The notes: generated by a model not told the origin, from the letters alone. A DNA stretch of 64,000 nt from Paracoccaceae bacterium (GCA_029244725.1 JAQWQJ010000060.1:1-64000); one strand, 5' to 3'. Shown: positions 7,219 through 16,257, counted from the stretch's first letter. Program-made: numbers and translations.

Positions 7219-8369
7219 TTCGACACCAGCTTCAAAATGTTCCCTTGTTCTGTAATGTGCCGCGCCCAGCGTTCCATTAAGACTTTACGTTGCTCAAGAA
7301 AGTCCGAACGTAAGTAGGCTTGTGTAACTTTGGAGCCGATGCTGTGCTGTAGAATAGTCTCGGCCACCTCAAATGGAGCGTCTGTCGCCTCAGCCAACCA
7401 ATTGCGCAAAGAGGACCTAAACCCATGAGGACGCTCACTCATCTTGCGGCGCTCCATGTAGCGGCTCATTGTAGCATCTGAAATTACGCCTTTACGCGTA
7501 TTTGGAAATAAAAACCCTTCTCGCTCAAAAGGTGTAGCGAGTTCGATTACCTGTAGAGCCTCATCTGATAGAGGCACTCTAAAATCGCCATTTGTCGCCT
7601 TTAGATTTACCTCCGGCACAGTCCACACATCGCCGCTTATCTGGTCTAACCGCGCAAAGCGGATGGGAGTAGAGCGTTGCCCTGTAAGTATCAAGAAGCG
7701 AAGAGCGAGATGTGTAATCGTTGGTTCCTCAAGCGAGGCATAAAAGGCGGGAACTCTCTGCCAAGCGAGACTAGGCGTATGCGCAACGACGTGGCGGGTT
7801 TTGCCCAACAACGCTTTTGCCTTTGTGGTGGCCTGAACATCTACATTGAGACCCATTGCGGCGGCGTGGTTAATAACTAAGCCAAGCCTGTTCATGGCTT
7901 TTCGTGCTGTGTCTGCTTTCTCATGCCAGAGCGGGGCAAGAACATTGCGTATGTCATTTTGGTCTATGTCCTCGATAGGGGTTCGCCCAAGTTTTGGCAG
8001 AACGTGAAGCGTCAATGGGGAGAGCCAACGGGCGGCTTTCCCATCGCCTTTCAATTGAGCTTTGCGAGCCTCGAAAGCTGCGTGCGTAACTGAAGCAAGA
8101 GTGTGCAACTCACGAACGGCTTCGCGCGCACGAACTTTGATCGGGTCTTTTCCGTCGGCTAAAACCCTTCGGCAGTGCGCTGCCTTCTCTCGCGCCTTTT
8201 TCAACGTGACTGCACCCAGGCCCATCTCGTGTCTGCGTCCATGGAGCATGTATCGGAAATACCATTGAGCGCTTCCTCCGCGCTTATGCAGATATAGTCC
8301 ACCCCCATCACCGTACTTGCCCGGGCCGAATGCTTTTATTTGTGCCGCGGTGAGTTTGTGCTGTGCCAT
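7215..8369 (-). CDS. Tyrosine recombinase (P4-type integrase)
   Basis: From ATG 8369 the protein has 384 residues, typical for the family. The N-terminal arm-binding DUF4102-type domain reads KYGDGGGLYLHKRGG and then WYFRYMLHGRRHEMGLG. The catalytic domain (residues ~195-370) shows ALRFLILTGQRSTPIRFARL with the first Arg, HGFRSSLRNWLAE with the His-x-x-Arg pair, and QHSIGSKVTQAYLRSD with a late His and the Tyr nucleophile. It would insert the element by site-specific recombination, often at tRNA 3' ends. The frame is open back to 8507, but MAQHKLTAAQ is the normal family start. It is the first gene of a leftward operon. Confidence 0.93.
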   Translation of the reverse strand: MAQHKLTAAQIKAFGPGKYGDGGGLYLHKRGGSAQWYFRYMLHGRRHEMGLGAVTLKKAREKAAHCRRVLADGKDPIKVRAREAVRELHTLASVTHAAFEARKAQLKGDGKAARWLSPLTLHVLPKLGRTPIEDIDQNDIRNVLAPLWHEKADTARKAMNRLGLVINHAAAMGLNVDVQATTKAKALLGKTRHVVAHTPSLAWQRVPAFYASLEEPTITHLALRFLILTGQRSTPIRFARLDQISGDVWTVPEVNLKATNGDFRVPLSDEALQVIELATPFEREGFLFPNTRKGVISDATMSRYMERRKMSERPHGFRSSLRNWLAEATDAPFEVAETILQHSIGSKVTQAYLRSDFLEQRKVLMERWARHITEQGNILKLVSK

Positions 8370-8567
8370 TGTGTCCACCAATATGTCCACCACTATATGT
8401 GGTATACGTGGGTGCAAATAGCAACATCTAGAAGCAGTCAAACTTAAAAAACACCTATTTATATGAGTAAATGAAACAACCTGCGTCAAGTGGAGACAAA
8501 AGTTCAATGCAGCCCCCGGGCACCATTTTTACCAGATAGTTTAGCGACTTGCTGCGTGATCTATTTC

Positions 8568-9971
8568 TTAGTTCGCGTATCGCGTTGGTCCACGTCGACG
8601 GACGTCGACGGGTTCGCTTAGGATCATTGCATTATGAGCCCTTTGATCGCAGTTGGCGCGCGGGCATATGCGACAGTTGATGCCGACTTCGCTAATTTGT
8701 GGGTTTGATGGGCGGATGTCGTCGGCATATCCGATCGCTTCCATGTGCTCAATGCTGCAACCCATGGCGATCGCAAGCCTGTTGTCGCGGGTGTGGCGGG
8801 AAAATCGTGGGCGATCCACCGTGCGAGCGAACACGAAGAATCGGCCTCCGTCGGGCATTTCAACCAGTTGCGGTACGATATTGTCGGGGCTTCTAAAGGA
8901 TGTGTGAACATCAAGTCGCGGACAGGCGCCACCGTATTCTGCCAAATGGAACCCAGTTGAGTTGAATCGCTTCGTTACGTTTCCGGCTTTGTCGATTCTC
9001 AGAAAGAAAAACGGAACGCCTTCCGAACCCTCTTTTTGTAGGGTGGTGGCGCGGTGACAGGCCTGTTCGAAACTAACTCCAAAACGGAGGGAAAGATGCG
9101 TGAAGTCGTATTTACAGGCTAGCGCTTCTTTCAGAAAAGCGTCGTAGGGCATAAGAACCGAAGCGGCGAAGTAGTTTGCAAGTTCGACACGACACCGGTT
9201 CAAACCGGCAGGTTCGTCTATGTTTAAGCGCGTCAGAAGGTGATCAATCAGGTCTTTTTGTTCAATTAGTCCGATTGTATGCGCCAATTGAAAAGCACGG
9301 TTTGGGTAGTCCAACGCCTCAGACAGTCGTACCTCGTTTGAGGTTTCGTCAAAATCGCGCAAAGTGTCGGGCATTTCTGAAACCGAGACGACGCGTGTGT
9401 TTAGATTTAGGGTTTCTTTGAGATGACGCTTTAACGAGGCATATTTGTCGTCACTTTCCATCTTCCCTGACTTCCAAATCAAAGCGGCAGCTTTTTCAAG
9501 TTCAGGGAAGTGATTGTCGTTATCACGAAAAAAGTCATGGACCACCGCTTCTGGCGATGCGCGCAGGATGGTCAAATCCGCTTCTCCAGCGTTAGACAAT
9601 ATCAACAACTGATCCGTCGACGTGCGATAGGCCTTGTGAAGCTGAACGAAGTTTTGGGCGACATCTGGGGCATGAGTCATCAATGCACGCAGTTGGGGCA
9701 GGTCTGGAGTGCGCGTTTCAAAGAGTGGGTCTTGAAAGGCGGAGCGGAGATTGGACAGCATTGCTGCATCATCTTCATCTGCAATTTCACGCCAATCTAC
9801 GCCGTAAGACTGAAATAACTTCAAAAGCACGGGCACCGAAACGGAGCGCTCGTTTTTCTCGAGCATGTTGACATAGGAATGGCTGATGCCAAGCATTTTG
9901 GCCATTTCGGCCTGAGTTTGCTTTGCTTCGTTGCGCAGTCGACGAAGGCGGGGTCCGATGAATATTTTCAT
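8568..9971 (-). CDS. ScfR-family regulator (XRE HTH, IrrE-like domain, short-chain acyl-CoA domain)
   Basis: The 467-residue protein has an N-terminal XRE helix-turn-helix (residues ~8-60: LRNEAKQTQAEMAKMLGISH), an IrrE/ImmA-like domain around 170-300 (ELANYFAASVLMP, lacking a clear HEXXH zinc site) and a C-terminal domain rich in Cys (CPRLDVH; INCRICPRANCDQRAH) as in the short-chain fatty acyl regulators RamB, PccR and MccR. Those proteins respond to acyl-CoA esters and control acetate or propionate assimilation. This copy is divergent from serine-cycle genes that make and consume malyl-CoA and acetyl-CoA, so it probably controls them, and perhaps itself, through the palindrome at 9998-10025. 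Confidence 0.85.
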   Translation of the reverse strand: MKIFIGPRLRRLRNEAKQTQAEMAKMLGISHSYVNMLEKNERSVSVPVLLKLFQSYGVDWREIADEDDAAMLSNLRSAFQDPLFETRTPDLPQLRALMTHAPDVAQNFVQLHKAYRTSTDQLLILSNAGEADLTILRASPEAVVHDFFRDNDNHFPELEKAAALIWKSGKMESDDKYASLKRHLKETLNLNTRVVSVSEMPDTLRDFDETSNEVRLSEALDYPNRAFQLAHTIGLIEQKDLIDHLLTRLNIDEPAGLNRCRVELANYFAASVLMPYDAFLKEALACKYDFTHLSLRFGVSFEQACHRATTLQKEGSEGVPFFFLRIDKAGNVTKRFNSTGFHLAEYGGACPRLDVHTSFRSPDNIVPQLVEMPDGGRFFVFARTVDRPRFSRHTRDNRLAIAMGCSIEHMEAIGYADDIRPSNPQISEVGINCRICPRANCDQRAHNAMILSEPVDVRRRGPTRYAN

Positions 9972-9997
9972 GGATTCAGAATAGTGTAAAATTCACA

Positions 9998-10025
9998 ACT
10001 TCACAATTACAAATAATTGTGAAGT
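9998..10025. promoter_or_regulatory. 28-bp palindromic operator between the ScfR-type regulator and sgaA
   Basis: ACTTCACAATTA (9998-10009) and TAATTGTGAAGT (10014-10025) are perfect inverted repeats around CAAA. Further TTCACA half-sites lie at 9992-9997 and 10032-10037. The site is ~27 bases ahead of the regulator start and ~84 ahead of sgaA, so one bound protein could act on both promoters. Assignment to the ScfR-type protein is inferred from location; known ScfR sites are built on a TTTGC-type half-site, which differs. Confidence 0.7.
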
Positions 10026-10108
10026 TTCGCCTTCACAGCGCAACCCGTTTGCTTTTGCAGCATGGAGTTTCTTTGGGATAGCCCTGTTTTCAACACGGAG
10101 GTTCTTTT

Positions 10109-11311
10109 ATGCGTACTGGTCAATCACATCTCTTTATCCCTGGCCCAACCAATATTCCTGAGGCTGTGCGTCAGGCTATGAATGTGCCTATGCAAGACAT
10201 GCGGGCGCCGGATTTTGGCGAACTAACGCTTGACCTTTTTATAGGGCTAAAGCGGGTGCTGCGCACCGAGAAAGGTCAAGCGATGATCTTTCCTGGCTCT
10301 GGCACCGGCGCTTGGGAAGCTGCTATTACGAATACATTAAATCCGGGCGATAAAGTTTTGATGTCGCGCTACGGACAATTCTCAACCTTGTGGGTCGAGA
10401 TGGCCAAGCGTCTTGGTCTTGACGTTGAAGTTATCGACGTCGCTTGGGGGGCAGGGGTGCCTGTTAAGGAAATATCCCGCCGTTTGGGCCGTGACACCAA
10501 TGATGAAATCAAAGCAGTGTTCGTTACACATAACGAAACAGCGACCGGCGTAACGTCTAACATTAAGGCCGTTCGCAATGCGCTTGATGAAAATTTCCAT
10601 GATGCTTTGTTGTTCGTCGATGGAGTGTCCTCAATCGGATCTCTGGAATTCCGTATGGACGAGTGGGAAGTCGACCTTATCGTTGCAGGAAGCCAAAAGG
10701 GTTTGATGCTTCCAGCGGGATTTGGTGTTCTTGGTGTTAGCGAAAAGGCATTAGAAGCGTCGAAAACATCGACAATGCGCCGCGCCTTTTTTGAATTCAC
10801 GGACATGATGAATATGAATGCTGATGGGTATTTTCCTTACACGCCTCCAACTCAGCTTTTGCATGGTTTGAAAAAGTCGCTTGAGCGGATTGAGGAAGAA
10901 GGATTGGATCAAGTTGTTGCCCGCCACTTCCGTTTAGCTGAGGGCGTTCGTCGTGGCATCGCTGCTTGGGACATGAATTTGGTTGCCGAGCATCATACCC
11001 TGTACTCGGACACAGTTTCTGCCGTCCGAGTACCTGCAAATGTTGATGCAAGAGACGTGATCCGTATCGCCTATGAGGACTTCAACACCTCGTTTGGCAG
11101 TGGACTAGGCCCACTTGGTGGCAAAGTTTTCCGCATCGGTCACATCGGTGACCTCAATGAGGCGATGTGCCTGACGGCCCTCTCGGTTGCAGAAATTGTC
11201 CTAAACCGCGCAGGCGCGCAGATTCAATTCGGGTCAGGGGTGGCTGCTGCCCAGACTTGGTTTTCAACGGAGACGCGATCCCGCCCGCGCGTGAAACTAG
11301 CGGCTGAATAA
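10109..11311 (+). CDS. sgaA: Serine-glyoxylate aminotransferase
   Basis: This 400-residue fold-type I PLP enzyme moves the amino group of serine to glyoxylate, giving hydroxypyruvate and glycine, a core step of the serine cycle for C1 assimilation. Seen: the N-terminal LFIPGPTNIPEAVRQAMNVP, the cofactor loop FPGSGTGAWEAA, VDGVSSIGS with the Asp that holds the pyridine nitrogen, and the PLP Lys in AGSQKGLMLPAGFG. ATG 10109 follows a strong CGGAGG site. It is the first gene of an operon with mclA, mtkA and mtkB, with gaps of 12-35 bases. The palindrome at 9998-10025 precedes it. Confidence 0.93.
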   Translation: MRTGQSHLFIPGPTNIPEAVRQAMNVPMQDMRAPDFGELTLDLFIGLKRVLRTEKGQAMIFPGSGTGAWEAAITNTLNPGDKVLMSRYGQFSTLWVEMAKRLGLDVEVIDVAWGAGVPVKEISRRLGRDTNDEIKAVFVTHNETATGVTSNIKAVRNALDENFHDALLFVDGVSSIGSLEFRMDEWEVDLIVAGSQKGLMLPAGFGVLGVSEKALEASKTSTMRRAFFEFTDMMNMNADGYFPYTPPTQLLHGLKKSLERIEEEGLDQVVARHFRLAEGVRRGIAAWDMNLVAEHHTLYSDTVSAVRVPANVDARDVIRIAYEDFNTSFGSGLGPLGGKVFRIGHIGDLNEAMCLTALSVAEIVLNRAGAQIQFGSGVAAAQTWFSTETRSRPRVKLAAE

Positions 11312-11346
11312 GCTTTCAAACAGATTTTCCCTTAACGGAGACAGAG

Positions 11347-12300
11347 ATGTCACACACACTTTACCCTCTGCGCCAACAACGGTTGCAGCGTTCCGAATTG
11401 GCTGTCCCAGCCTCAAATACCACAATGATCGACAGAGCTGCGAACAGCACAGCGGATTTCGTCTTTCTTGATCTAGAAGATGCGGTTGCTCCACCCGAGA
11501 AAACTCAGGCACGCAAAAATGCGATTGAAGCTTTGAATGACATTGATTGGGCGGAAAAAGGTAAGACCGTTTCGGTGAGGATCAACGGATTGGATACACA
11601 ATACATGTATCGCGACGTTGTTGACGTGATGGAGCAGGCGGGCGACCGTGTTCACACGCTTTTGGTTCCCAAAGTTGGCGTAACGGCCGATCTCTATATG
11701 GTCGAAGCGATGATAAATCAGATTGAGCAAGCGGGTGGCCGAAAAACGCGCGTTGGGCTAGAGGCGCTGATCGAAACAGCGCTGGGCATGGCGAATGTTG
11801 AAGCCATTGCGCAATTTGGTGGACGCCTTGAAGCTCTGCACTTTGGCGTAGCAGATTATGCTGCCAGCATGCGCGCCCGTACGGTCAACATCGGTGGTCT
11901 AAACCCAGATTATCCGGGCGACCAGTGGCACGCGTCGATCTCGCGGATGGTTATTGCTTGTCGCGCATTCGGTCTTCGGGCGATTGACGGACCTTTCGGC
12001 GATTTCAGCGATCCAGAAGGGTATATGGACGGTGCACGCCGTGCGGCGGCCTTGGGATGTGAGGGCAAGTGGGCCATTCACCCAAGCCAAATTGACATGG
12101 CGAACGAAGTCTTCAGTCCCCCTGAAACTGAGGTCACCAAAGCCGAGCGTATTATCCAAGAGCTGAGAACAGCCGAAGCTGCGGGCAAAGGCGCTGCAAG
12201 TCTCGACGGTAAAATGATTGACGCTGCAAGCGAAAAAATGGCGCGCAATGTGATCGATACAGCAAATGCGATCGCCGCTAAATCAATCGCTGCCGAATAG
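11347..12300 (+). CDS. mclA: L-malyl-CoA / beta-methylmalyl-CoA lyase
   Basis: The 317-residue CitE-like TIM-barrel lyase cleaves malyl-CoA to glyoxylate and acetyl-CoA. Signatures: SELAVPASNTTMIDRAANS at the N-terminus, FLDLEDAVAPPEKTQARKNA with acidic metal-linked residues, VRING, and LEALIETALGMANVEAIA. Position between sgaA and the malate-CoA ligase genes fits: ligase makes malyl-CoA, lyase splits it, and SgaA uses the glyoxylate. In Rhodobacterales such lyases also act in the ethylmalonyl-CoA pathway, so it may serve both. GGAG is seen ~11 bases before the ATG. Confidence 0.9.
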   Translation: MSHTLYPLRQQRLQRSELAVPASNTTMIDRAANSTADFVFLDLEDAVAPPEKTQARKNAIEALNDIDWAEKGKTVSVRINGLDTQYMYRDVVDVMEQAGDRVHTLLVPKVGVTADLYMVEAMINQIEQAGGRKTRVGLEALIETALGMANVEAIAQFGGRLEALHFGVADYAASMRARTVNIGGLNPDYPGDQWHASISRMVIACRAFGLRAIDGPFGDFSDPEGYMDGARRAAALGCEGKWAIHPSQIDMANEVFSPPETEVTKAERIIQELRTAEAAGKGAASLDGKMIDAASEKMARNVIDTANAIAAKSIAAE

Positions 12301-12321
12301 ACGCAAATCAGAGGATACGTC

Positions 12322-13500
12322 ATGGATATTCATGAACATCAAGCCAAAGACATTCTAGCGACATTTGGCGTTCCGGTGCCAAAAGGTGGCGTCGCATTTT
12401 CACCAGAACAAGCGGCATTTCGGTGCCGCGAACTGGGTGGTGGCCGGTGTGTGGTCAAAGCCCAAGTTCACTCTGGTGGGCGCGGCGAAGCTGGCGGAGT
12501 GAAGCTTTGCGAGAGTGATTCAGAGGTTCGAACTTTCGCATCCGAACTTCTTGGCAAAACGTTAGTCACCAAGCAAACCGACGCCAACGGCAAACGTGTC
12601 GATCGGCTGTGGATTGAGGAAGCCTCAGAGATTGCGCGTGAGCTATATCTTGGATTTGTCCTGGACCGTAAGTCCGAACGCATTATGATCGTTGCCTCTG
12701 GAAACGGCGGCATGGAGATCGAGGACTTAGCTGAAGAAGATCCCGATAGTCTGGTTCGCATGGAAATCGACCCAGCCGTTGGCTTGGCACAGTATCAAGC
12801 CCGTAAGCTGGCGTTTAATCTGGGCTTAGAGGGCGCACAGATCGGCCAAATGGTAACAGTGCTAAAGGCCTGTTACCGGGCCTATCGTGACCTTGATGCG
12901 ATGATGGTCGAGATCAACCCTCTGGTCGTATGCAAAGACGATACACTTGTCGCGCTTGATGCTAAAATGTCGTTTGATACCAATGCATTGTTCCGCAGAG
13001 CTGAAGTTGCTGCATTGCGTGACCCCGGCCAAGAGGATCCGCGCGAAAGCTTCGCGGCCGATCATGGATTGGCCTATGTCGGGCTTGACGGTGATATTGG
13101 CTGCATCATCAATGGTGCTGGGCTTGCAATGGCGTCTATGGATATGATCCAACTTGCAGGCGGCGAGCCGGCAAACTTTCTAGATATCGGCGGCGGGGCA
13201 AGTGCCAAACGCGTTTGTCAGGCGTTCAGAACGGTGCTTTCAGACGGCAATGTTAGCGTGATCCTTGTCAATATCTTCGCAGGTATCAACCGGTGTGATT
13301 GGATCGCGAATGGAGTGATACAGGCCTACAAAGAAATTGGCATTGAAATTCCAGTCGTCGTTCGTCTGGCTGGCACAAATGTCGAAGCCGGTCGAAAACT
13401 GATCAAAGAAAGCGGTCTGCCGATTGTCAGTGCAGATACATTGGCCGAGGCAGCAGAAGCTGCTGTGGCCGCACGTCCTCAATCTATTGCAGCTGAATAA
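12322..13500 (+). CDS. mtkA: Malate-CoA ligase, beta subunit
   Basis: The 392-residue ATP-grasp protein begins [20 protein letters not shown] as in succinyl-CoA synthetase beta and malate thiokinase. Other markers are the nucleotide-binding [19 protein letters not shown], the VEINPLVV metal motif and [10 protein letters not shown], followed by [16 protein letters not shown]. With the alpha subunit it forms malyl-CoA from malate, CoA and ATP. Malate rather than succinate is chosen because of the sgaA-mclA context; the sequence alone does not separate them with certainty. It lies 21 bases after mclA and 12 before mtkB. Confidence 0.9.
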   Translation: MDIHEHQAKDILATFGVPVPKGGVAFSPEQAAFRCRELGGGRCVVKAQVHSGGRGEAGGVKLCESDSEVRTFASELLGKTLVTKQTDANGKRVDRLWIEEASEIARELYLGFVLDRKSERIMIVASGNGGMEIEDLAEEDPDSLVRMEIDPAVGLAQYQARKLAFNLGLEGAQIGQMVTVLKACYRAYRDLDAMMVEINPLVVCKDDTLVALDAKMSFDTNALFRRAEVAALRDPGQEDPRESFAADHGLAYVGLDGDIGCIINGAGLAMASMDMIQLAGGEPANFLDIGGGASAKRVCQAFRTVLSDGNVSVILVNIFAGINRCDWIANGVIQAYKEIGIEIPVVVRLAGTNVEAGRKLIKESGLPIVSADTLAEAAEAAVAARPQSIAAE

Positions 13501-13512
13501 GGGAACGGCGTT

Positions 13513-14412
13513 ATGGCAATTCTTATCAATGAAAACACTCGCGTTGTTGTTCAGGGTCTTTCTGGTCGGATCGGACAATTTCATGCGCAGGAAATGATCG
13601 AATACGGCACCAAAGTCGTTGCAGGCGTGACACCGGGAAAGGGCGGCACCACCGTTCTAAACCGCCCAGTCTTTAACACAATGCAAGAGGCTGTAGACGC
13701 GACTGGCGCTGAGGCAAGCTTGCTTTTTGTACCACCGGCAGGGGCCGCAGATGCAATGATGGAGGCCGCTGACGCTGGCATTAAGACTGCAGTGTGTGTG
13801 ACAGACGGCATTCCAGCTCAGGACATGATGCGCGTTAAGCGTTTCCTACGCCGGTTCCCACGTGAACGCAAAATGCGATTGATTGGTCCAAACTGTGCGG
13901 GGATTATCAGCCCGGGCAAGGGTTTCATGGGCATCATGCCACCGAATATCTATGCGCAGGGACGCGTTGGTATCGTGGGGCGCTCAGGCACCTTGGGATA
14001 CGAAGCCGCCTCGCAAATGCAGGCGCTCGGCATTGGGATATCGTCGTCAATTGGTATCGGAGGGGATCCTGTGAACGGGTCTTCGTTCAAGGACATACTT
14101 GAGTTGTTCGAAAACGATCCGGACACCGACGCCGTCATCATGATTGGTGAAATCGGTGGCCCGCAGGAAGCAGATGCCGCCGCTTATGTGCGCGACCATA
14201 TGCAAAAACCCGTGGCCGCGTATATTGCCGGTCTGGCCGCGCCGAAAGGTCGTCAGATGGGCCATGCTGGAGCGATTATCTCGGCTTTCGGCGAAAGCGC
14301 TCAAGAGAAGGTCGCGCTTTTAAGTGCAAGCGGTATAGAAGTTGCGCCGAACCCGTCCGCGATGGGTGAAACGGTTGCGCGTATCCTCTCACCTAACCGG
14401 AATGCGGCTTAA
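13513..14412 (+). CDS. mtkB: Malate-CoA ligase, alpha subunit
   Basis: The 299-residue protein has the N-terminal CoA-binding fold (VVVQGLSGRIGQFHAQEM, then VVAGVTPGKGG) and the ligase part with the active-site His that is phosphorylated during catalysis (QMGHAGAIIS). IGPNCAGIISPGKGFMG and GRSGTLGYEAA are also typical. It partners the product of the preceding gene, only 12 bases upstream. A stem-loop at 14454-14490 lies shortly after its stop, so this is probably the last gene of the serine-cycle operon. Confidence 0.92.
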   Translation: MAILINENTRVVVQGLSGRIGQFHAQEMIEYGTKVVAGVTPGKGGTTVLNRPVFNTMQEAVDATGAEASLLFVPPAGAADAMMEAADAGIKTAVCVTDGIPAQDMMRVKRFLRRFPRERKMRLIGPNCAGIISPGKGFMGIMPPNIYAQGRVGIVGRSGTLGYEAASQMQALGIGISSSIGIGGDPVNGSSFKDILELFENDPDTDAVIMIGEIGGPQEADAAAYVRDHMQKPVAAYIAGLAAPKGRQMGHAGAIISAFGESAQEKVALLSASGIEVAPNPSAMGETVARILSPNRNAA

Positions 14413-14750
14413 ACCTTCTGTGGATGAAGCCCTAGCAATAGGTAAGAATATAGCGCCTGACCCGATCGATTTACAGGATTGGGTCAGGCGACAGAATTTG
14501 GATGTTTTACTTTGAACGGTGCCTGAGCGTTCCACGCGACGCTCGCAAGGCGCGAACCGAAGTGCCCCGAAGACGGTGAGCCGGTGCCAGCACTATGGCC
14601 TGGTATGCGTTCCCACCTGCCGTTGACATGGATGAACGGGCTGAAGTCGGGCATCTGGCGCTTGGTGGGTCTTGCCTCCTGTTCCTTTTGATCGGGGTAT
14701 GTGGGCTAGCGCGCGCTAATATTTTTTGCGAATTTGCATGTCGATGACTC
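14413..14750. other. 338-base gap after mtkB, no gene recognised
   Basis: Apart from the stem-loop at 14454-14490, nothing is clear. A minus-strand frame through 14507-14720 is open but low-complexity (Arg/Ser/Ala-rich) and matches no family I know. The part from 14507 to 14660 looks G/C-rich compared with the A/T-rich stretch that follows, so it may be a decayed gene fragment. Confidence 0.4.
14454..14490 (+). terminator. Stem-loop after mtkB, likely operon end
   Basis: CGCCTGACCC (14454-14463) pairs perfectly with GGGTCAGGCG (14481-14490) across a 17-base loop, 42 bases after the mtkB stop. No T-run follows, so it may work as a 3' mRNA-stabilising hairpin or a weak terminator. Confidence 0.55.
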
Positions 14751-15098
14751 ATGGTGATCGATATTACAGCGCGTAAGCGGTCGAGCTTGTTTAAAGTGTC
14801 GGAATCCGGGGAAGCGATGACTGCTTTGGCCCAATTTTCATGGCGAGAGTCGATGGACGAAGGCGTGCGCTGGGAGATGCCTGCGAACATCACAGAAATC
14901 CCCACGCCTTGGTTTTTATTGCGGCCCTCAAAAGTCGGTGCCGACATGTTTGATCAAGTCAAAAAGACGTGGTCTAATTCTCGAACCGTAAAAGAGGCGG
15001 TTTCTTGTGATCCGGACTTAAGTGCAGACAATCCGATGTTTGAAGACCTAACTCAGACTGGATGGGACGCGTGGTATTTGAAACATGTCACGCCTTAG
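14751..15098 (+). CDS. Unknown small ORF, possibly a gene fragment
   Basis: A 115-codon frame starts at ATG 14751, with another ATG at 14817. The product (ending MFEDLTQTGWDAWYLKHVTP) looks like a globular protein in composition, with several Trp residues and no signal or membrane segment, but I do not recognise it. No ribosome binding site is evident and it faces a convergent gene. It could be a real orphan or the C-terminal piece of a lost gene. Confidence 0.4.
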   Translation: MVIDITARKRSSLFKVSESGEAMTALAQFSWRESMDEGVRWEMPANITEIPTPWFLLRPSKVGADMFDQVKKTWSNSRTVKEAVSCDPDLSADNPMFEDLTQTGWDAWYLKHVTP

Positions 15099-15159
15099 GT
15101 TTCGATGATGGAAGCTGGCCTGAATAGACATTTGGCAACAAGCAAGGGCTCTTGGTTGT

Positions 15160-16254
15160 TCAAGCGCAATAGTAAAGTTCGGTTCCGTTGGTTCTTAGCC
15201 GCATTTCGCACGACTTTTCTGACGCCTCGACTTCCAAAATATAGTCGTCTACTTCGAAGCCGACGATGATCGGAAAAATCAGCCATAAAGGCTCCCGATT
15301 TACCGCGGCTTTGCCAATTGAATGAATGTAGTCTCGTCGCAGGATTGTGCCGTCGTCTGATCTTAGAAAGCCTCTTTCCTCCCAAGATATATCTGTTGAA
15401 TGGTTGTCCAGAATACCTAGTAAATCGAAACTCTCGGGCGCGACTATCAGCGACATTGGTTGGACGGACGGGTAAAGCCAGATACGCGCCGTTTCATCTG
15501 ACTTCGTGATTTCCGCTAGTACTGGCAGAATCTCAGGAGATCGGTTGGTCAAGGTTTTTTGAGCGCCAATCGTGCTTAAGAATGCCAAGATGAGAAGGCC
15601 CAGTAAGTTTATTGGTCTGCGGAAACGAGTGTTCATATGCGATGAGAGAAGCGAGTATAACCGTTGCCCGGCGAATGCTGAACAGACCAGAATGAGCGGT
15701 GACAGGAAGAAAAAGTGCCTGTGTGAGGAAATGGGTAGCATCCCTGCGATATTTAGAAATGCAGCCAAAATCAAGATCATGATAGCCGTGACAACGATAA
15801 ATGGTTGGATATTGAAAGCAAGAAACAAGATTGACGAAAGGATAAGAAAACTAACAACAGCAATGGATGCGTAAAGCGCGAAGGAATCGGCGACTTGCCC
15901 ACTCAACCAATGCTTGATGCTGCTTTGTCCCAGTGATTGGAGGGCGTATTCGGGTAGCAAGGACAAGATTTTAATGTTTTCAACCGCTGACCCTTTGAAA
16001 TTTACCAGACCATGGTCATAATGTTCGTGGTAGGCCATGAACTGAAAATGAGCCAGCTCCCGGTTAACCAAAAAGTGAATAACAATAACGGTTAGAATGG
16101 AGATTACTGCCGTCGCGCCGACGAATTTTTTTTGATGGTGACTTTTTGGCGAGTCAATTTGGCATTTTTTAGAAAAGATCGCCAAAAATAATACACTCAT
16201 TGTTGTTGCGACGACAACTAGAGGCGTATGGCCAAGCAATGTTTGAGGCCGCAT
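15160..16254 (-). CDS. Multi-pass membrane protein, possibly the C-terminal part of a glycosyltransferase-like protein
   Basis: The 364-residue product has about six to seven hydrophobic segments (for example TPLVVVATTMSVLFLAIF, VVSFLILSSILFLAFNI, FIVVTAIMILILAAFL, NLLGLLILAFLSTIGA) and then a ~125-residue soluble tail ending in a Cys pair (KSCEMRLRTNGTELYYCA). The layout resembles the C-terminal two-thirds of ArnT/GT39-like sugar transferases, whose acidic motif lies in the first periplasmic loop; no such loop is present here. The start comes 3 bases after the stop of the upstream gene and has no ribosome binding site, so an N-terminal truncation is possible. Function is not assigned. Confidence 0.6.
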   Translation of the reverse strand: MRPQTLLGHTPLVVVATTMSVLFLAIFSKKCQIDSPKSHHQKKFVGATAVISILTVIVIHFLVNRELAHFQFMAYHEHYDHGLVNFKGSAVENIKILSLLPEYALQSLGQSSIKHWLSGQVADSFALYASIAVVSFLILSSILFLAFNIQPFIVVTAIMILILAAFLNIAGMLPISSHRHFFFLSPLILVCSAFAGQRLYSLLSSHMNTRFRRPINLLGLLILAFLSTIGAQKTLTNRSPEILPVLAEITKSDETARIWLYPSVQPMSLIVAPESFDLLGILDNHSTDISWEERGFLRSDDGTILRRDYIHSIGKAAVNREPLWLIFPIIVGFEVDDYILEVEASEKSCEMRLRTNGTELYYCA

Positions 16255-16257
16255 AGA

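Noticed and set aside
8500-8525. tRNA gene next to the integrase
   Set aside because: Only an acceptor-like tail is present; the T-stem does not pair and no anticodon arm can be folded.
14507-14947. Minus-strand 146-codon frame
   Set aside because: Low-complexity Arg/Ser/Ala-rich product, overlaps the plus-strand frame and matches nothing known.
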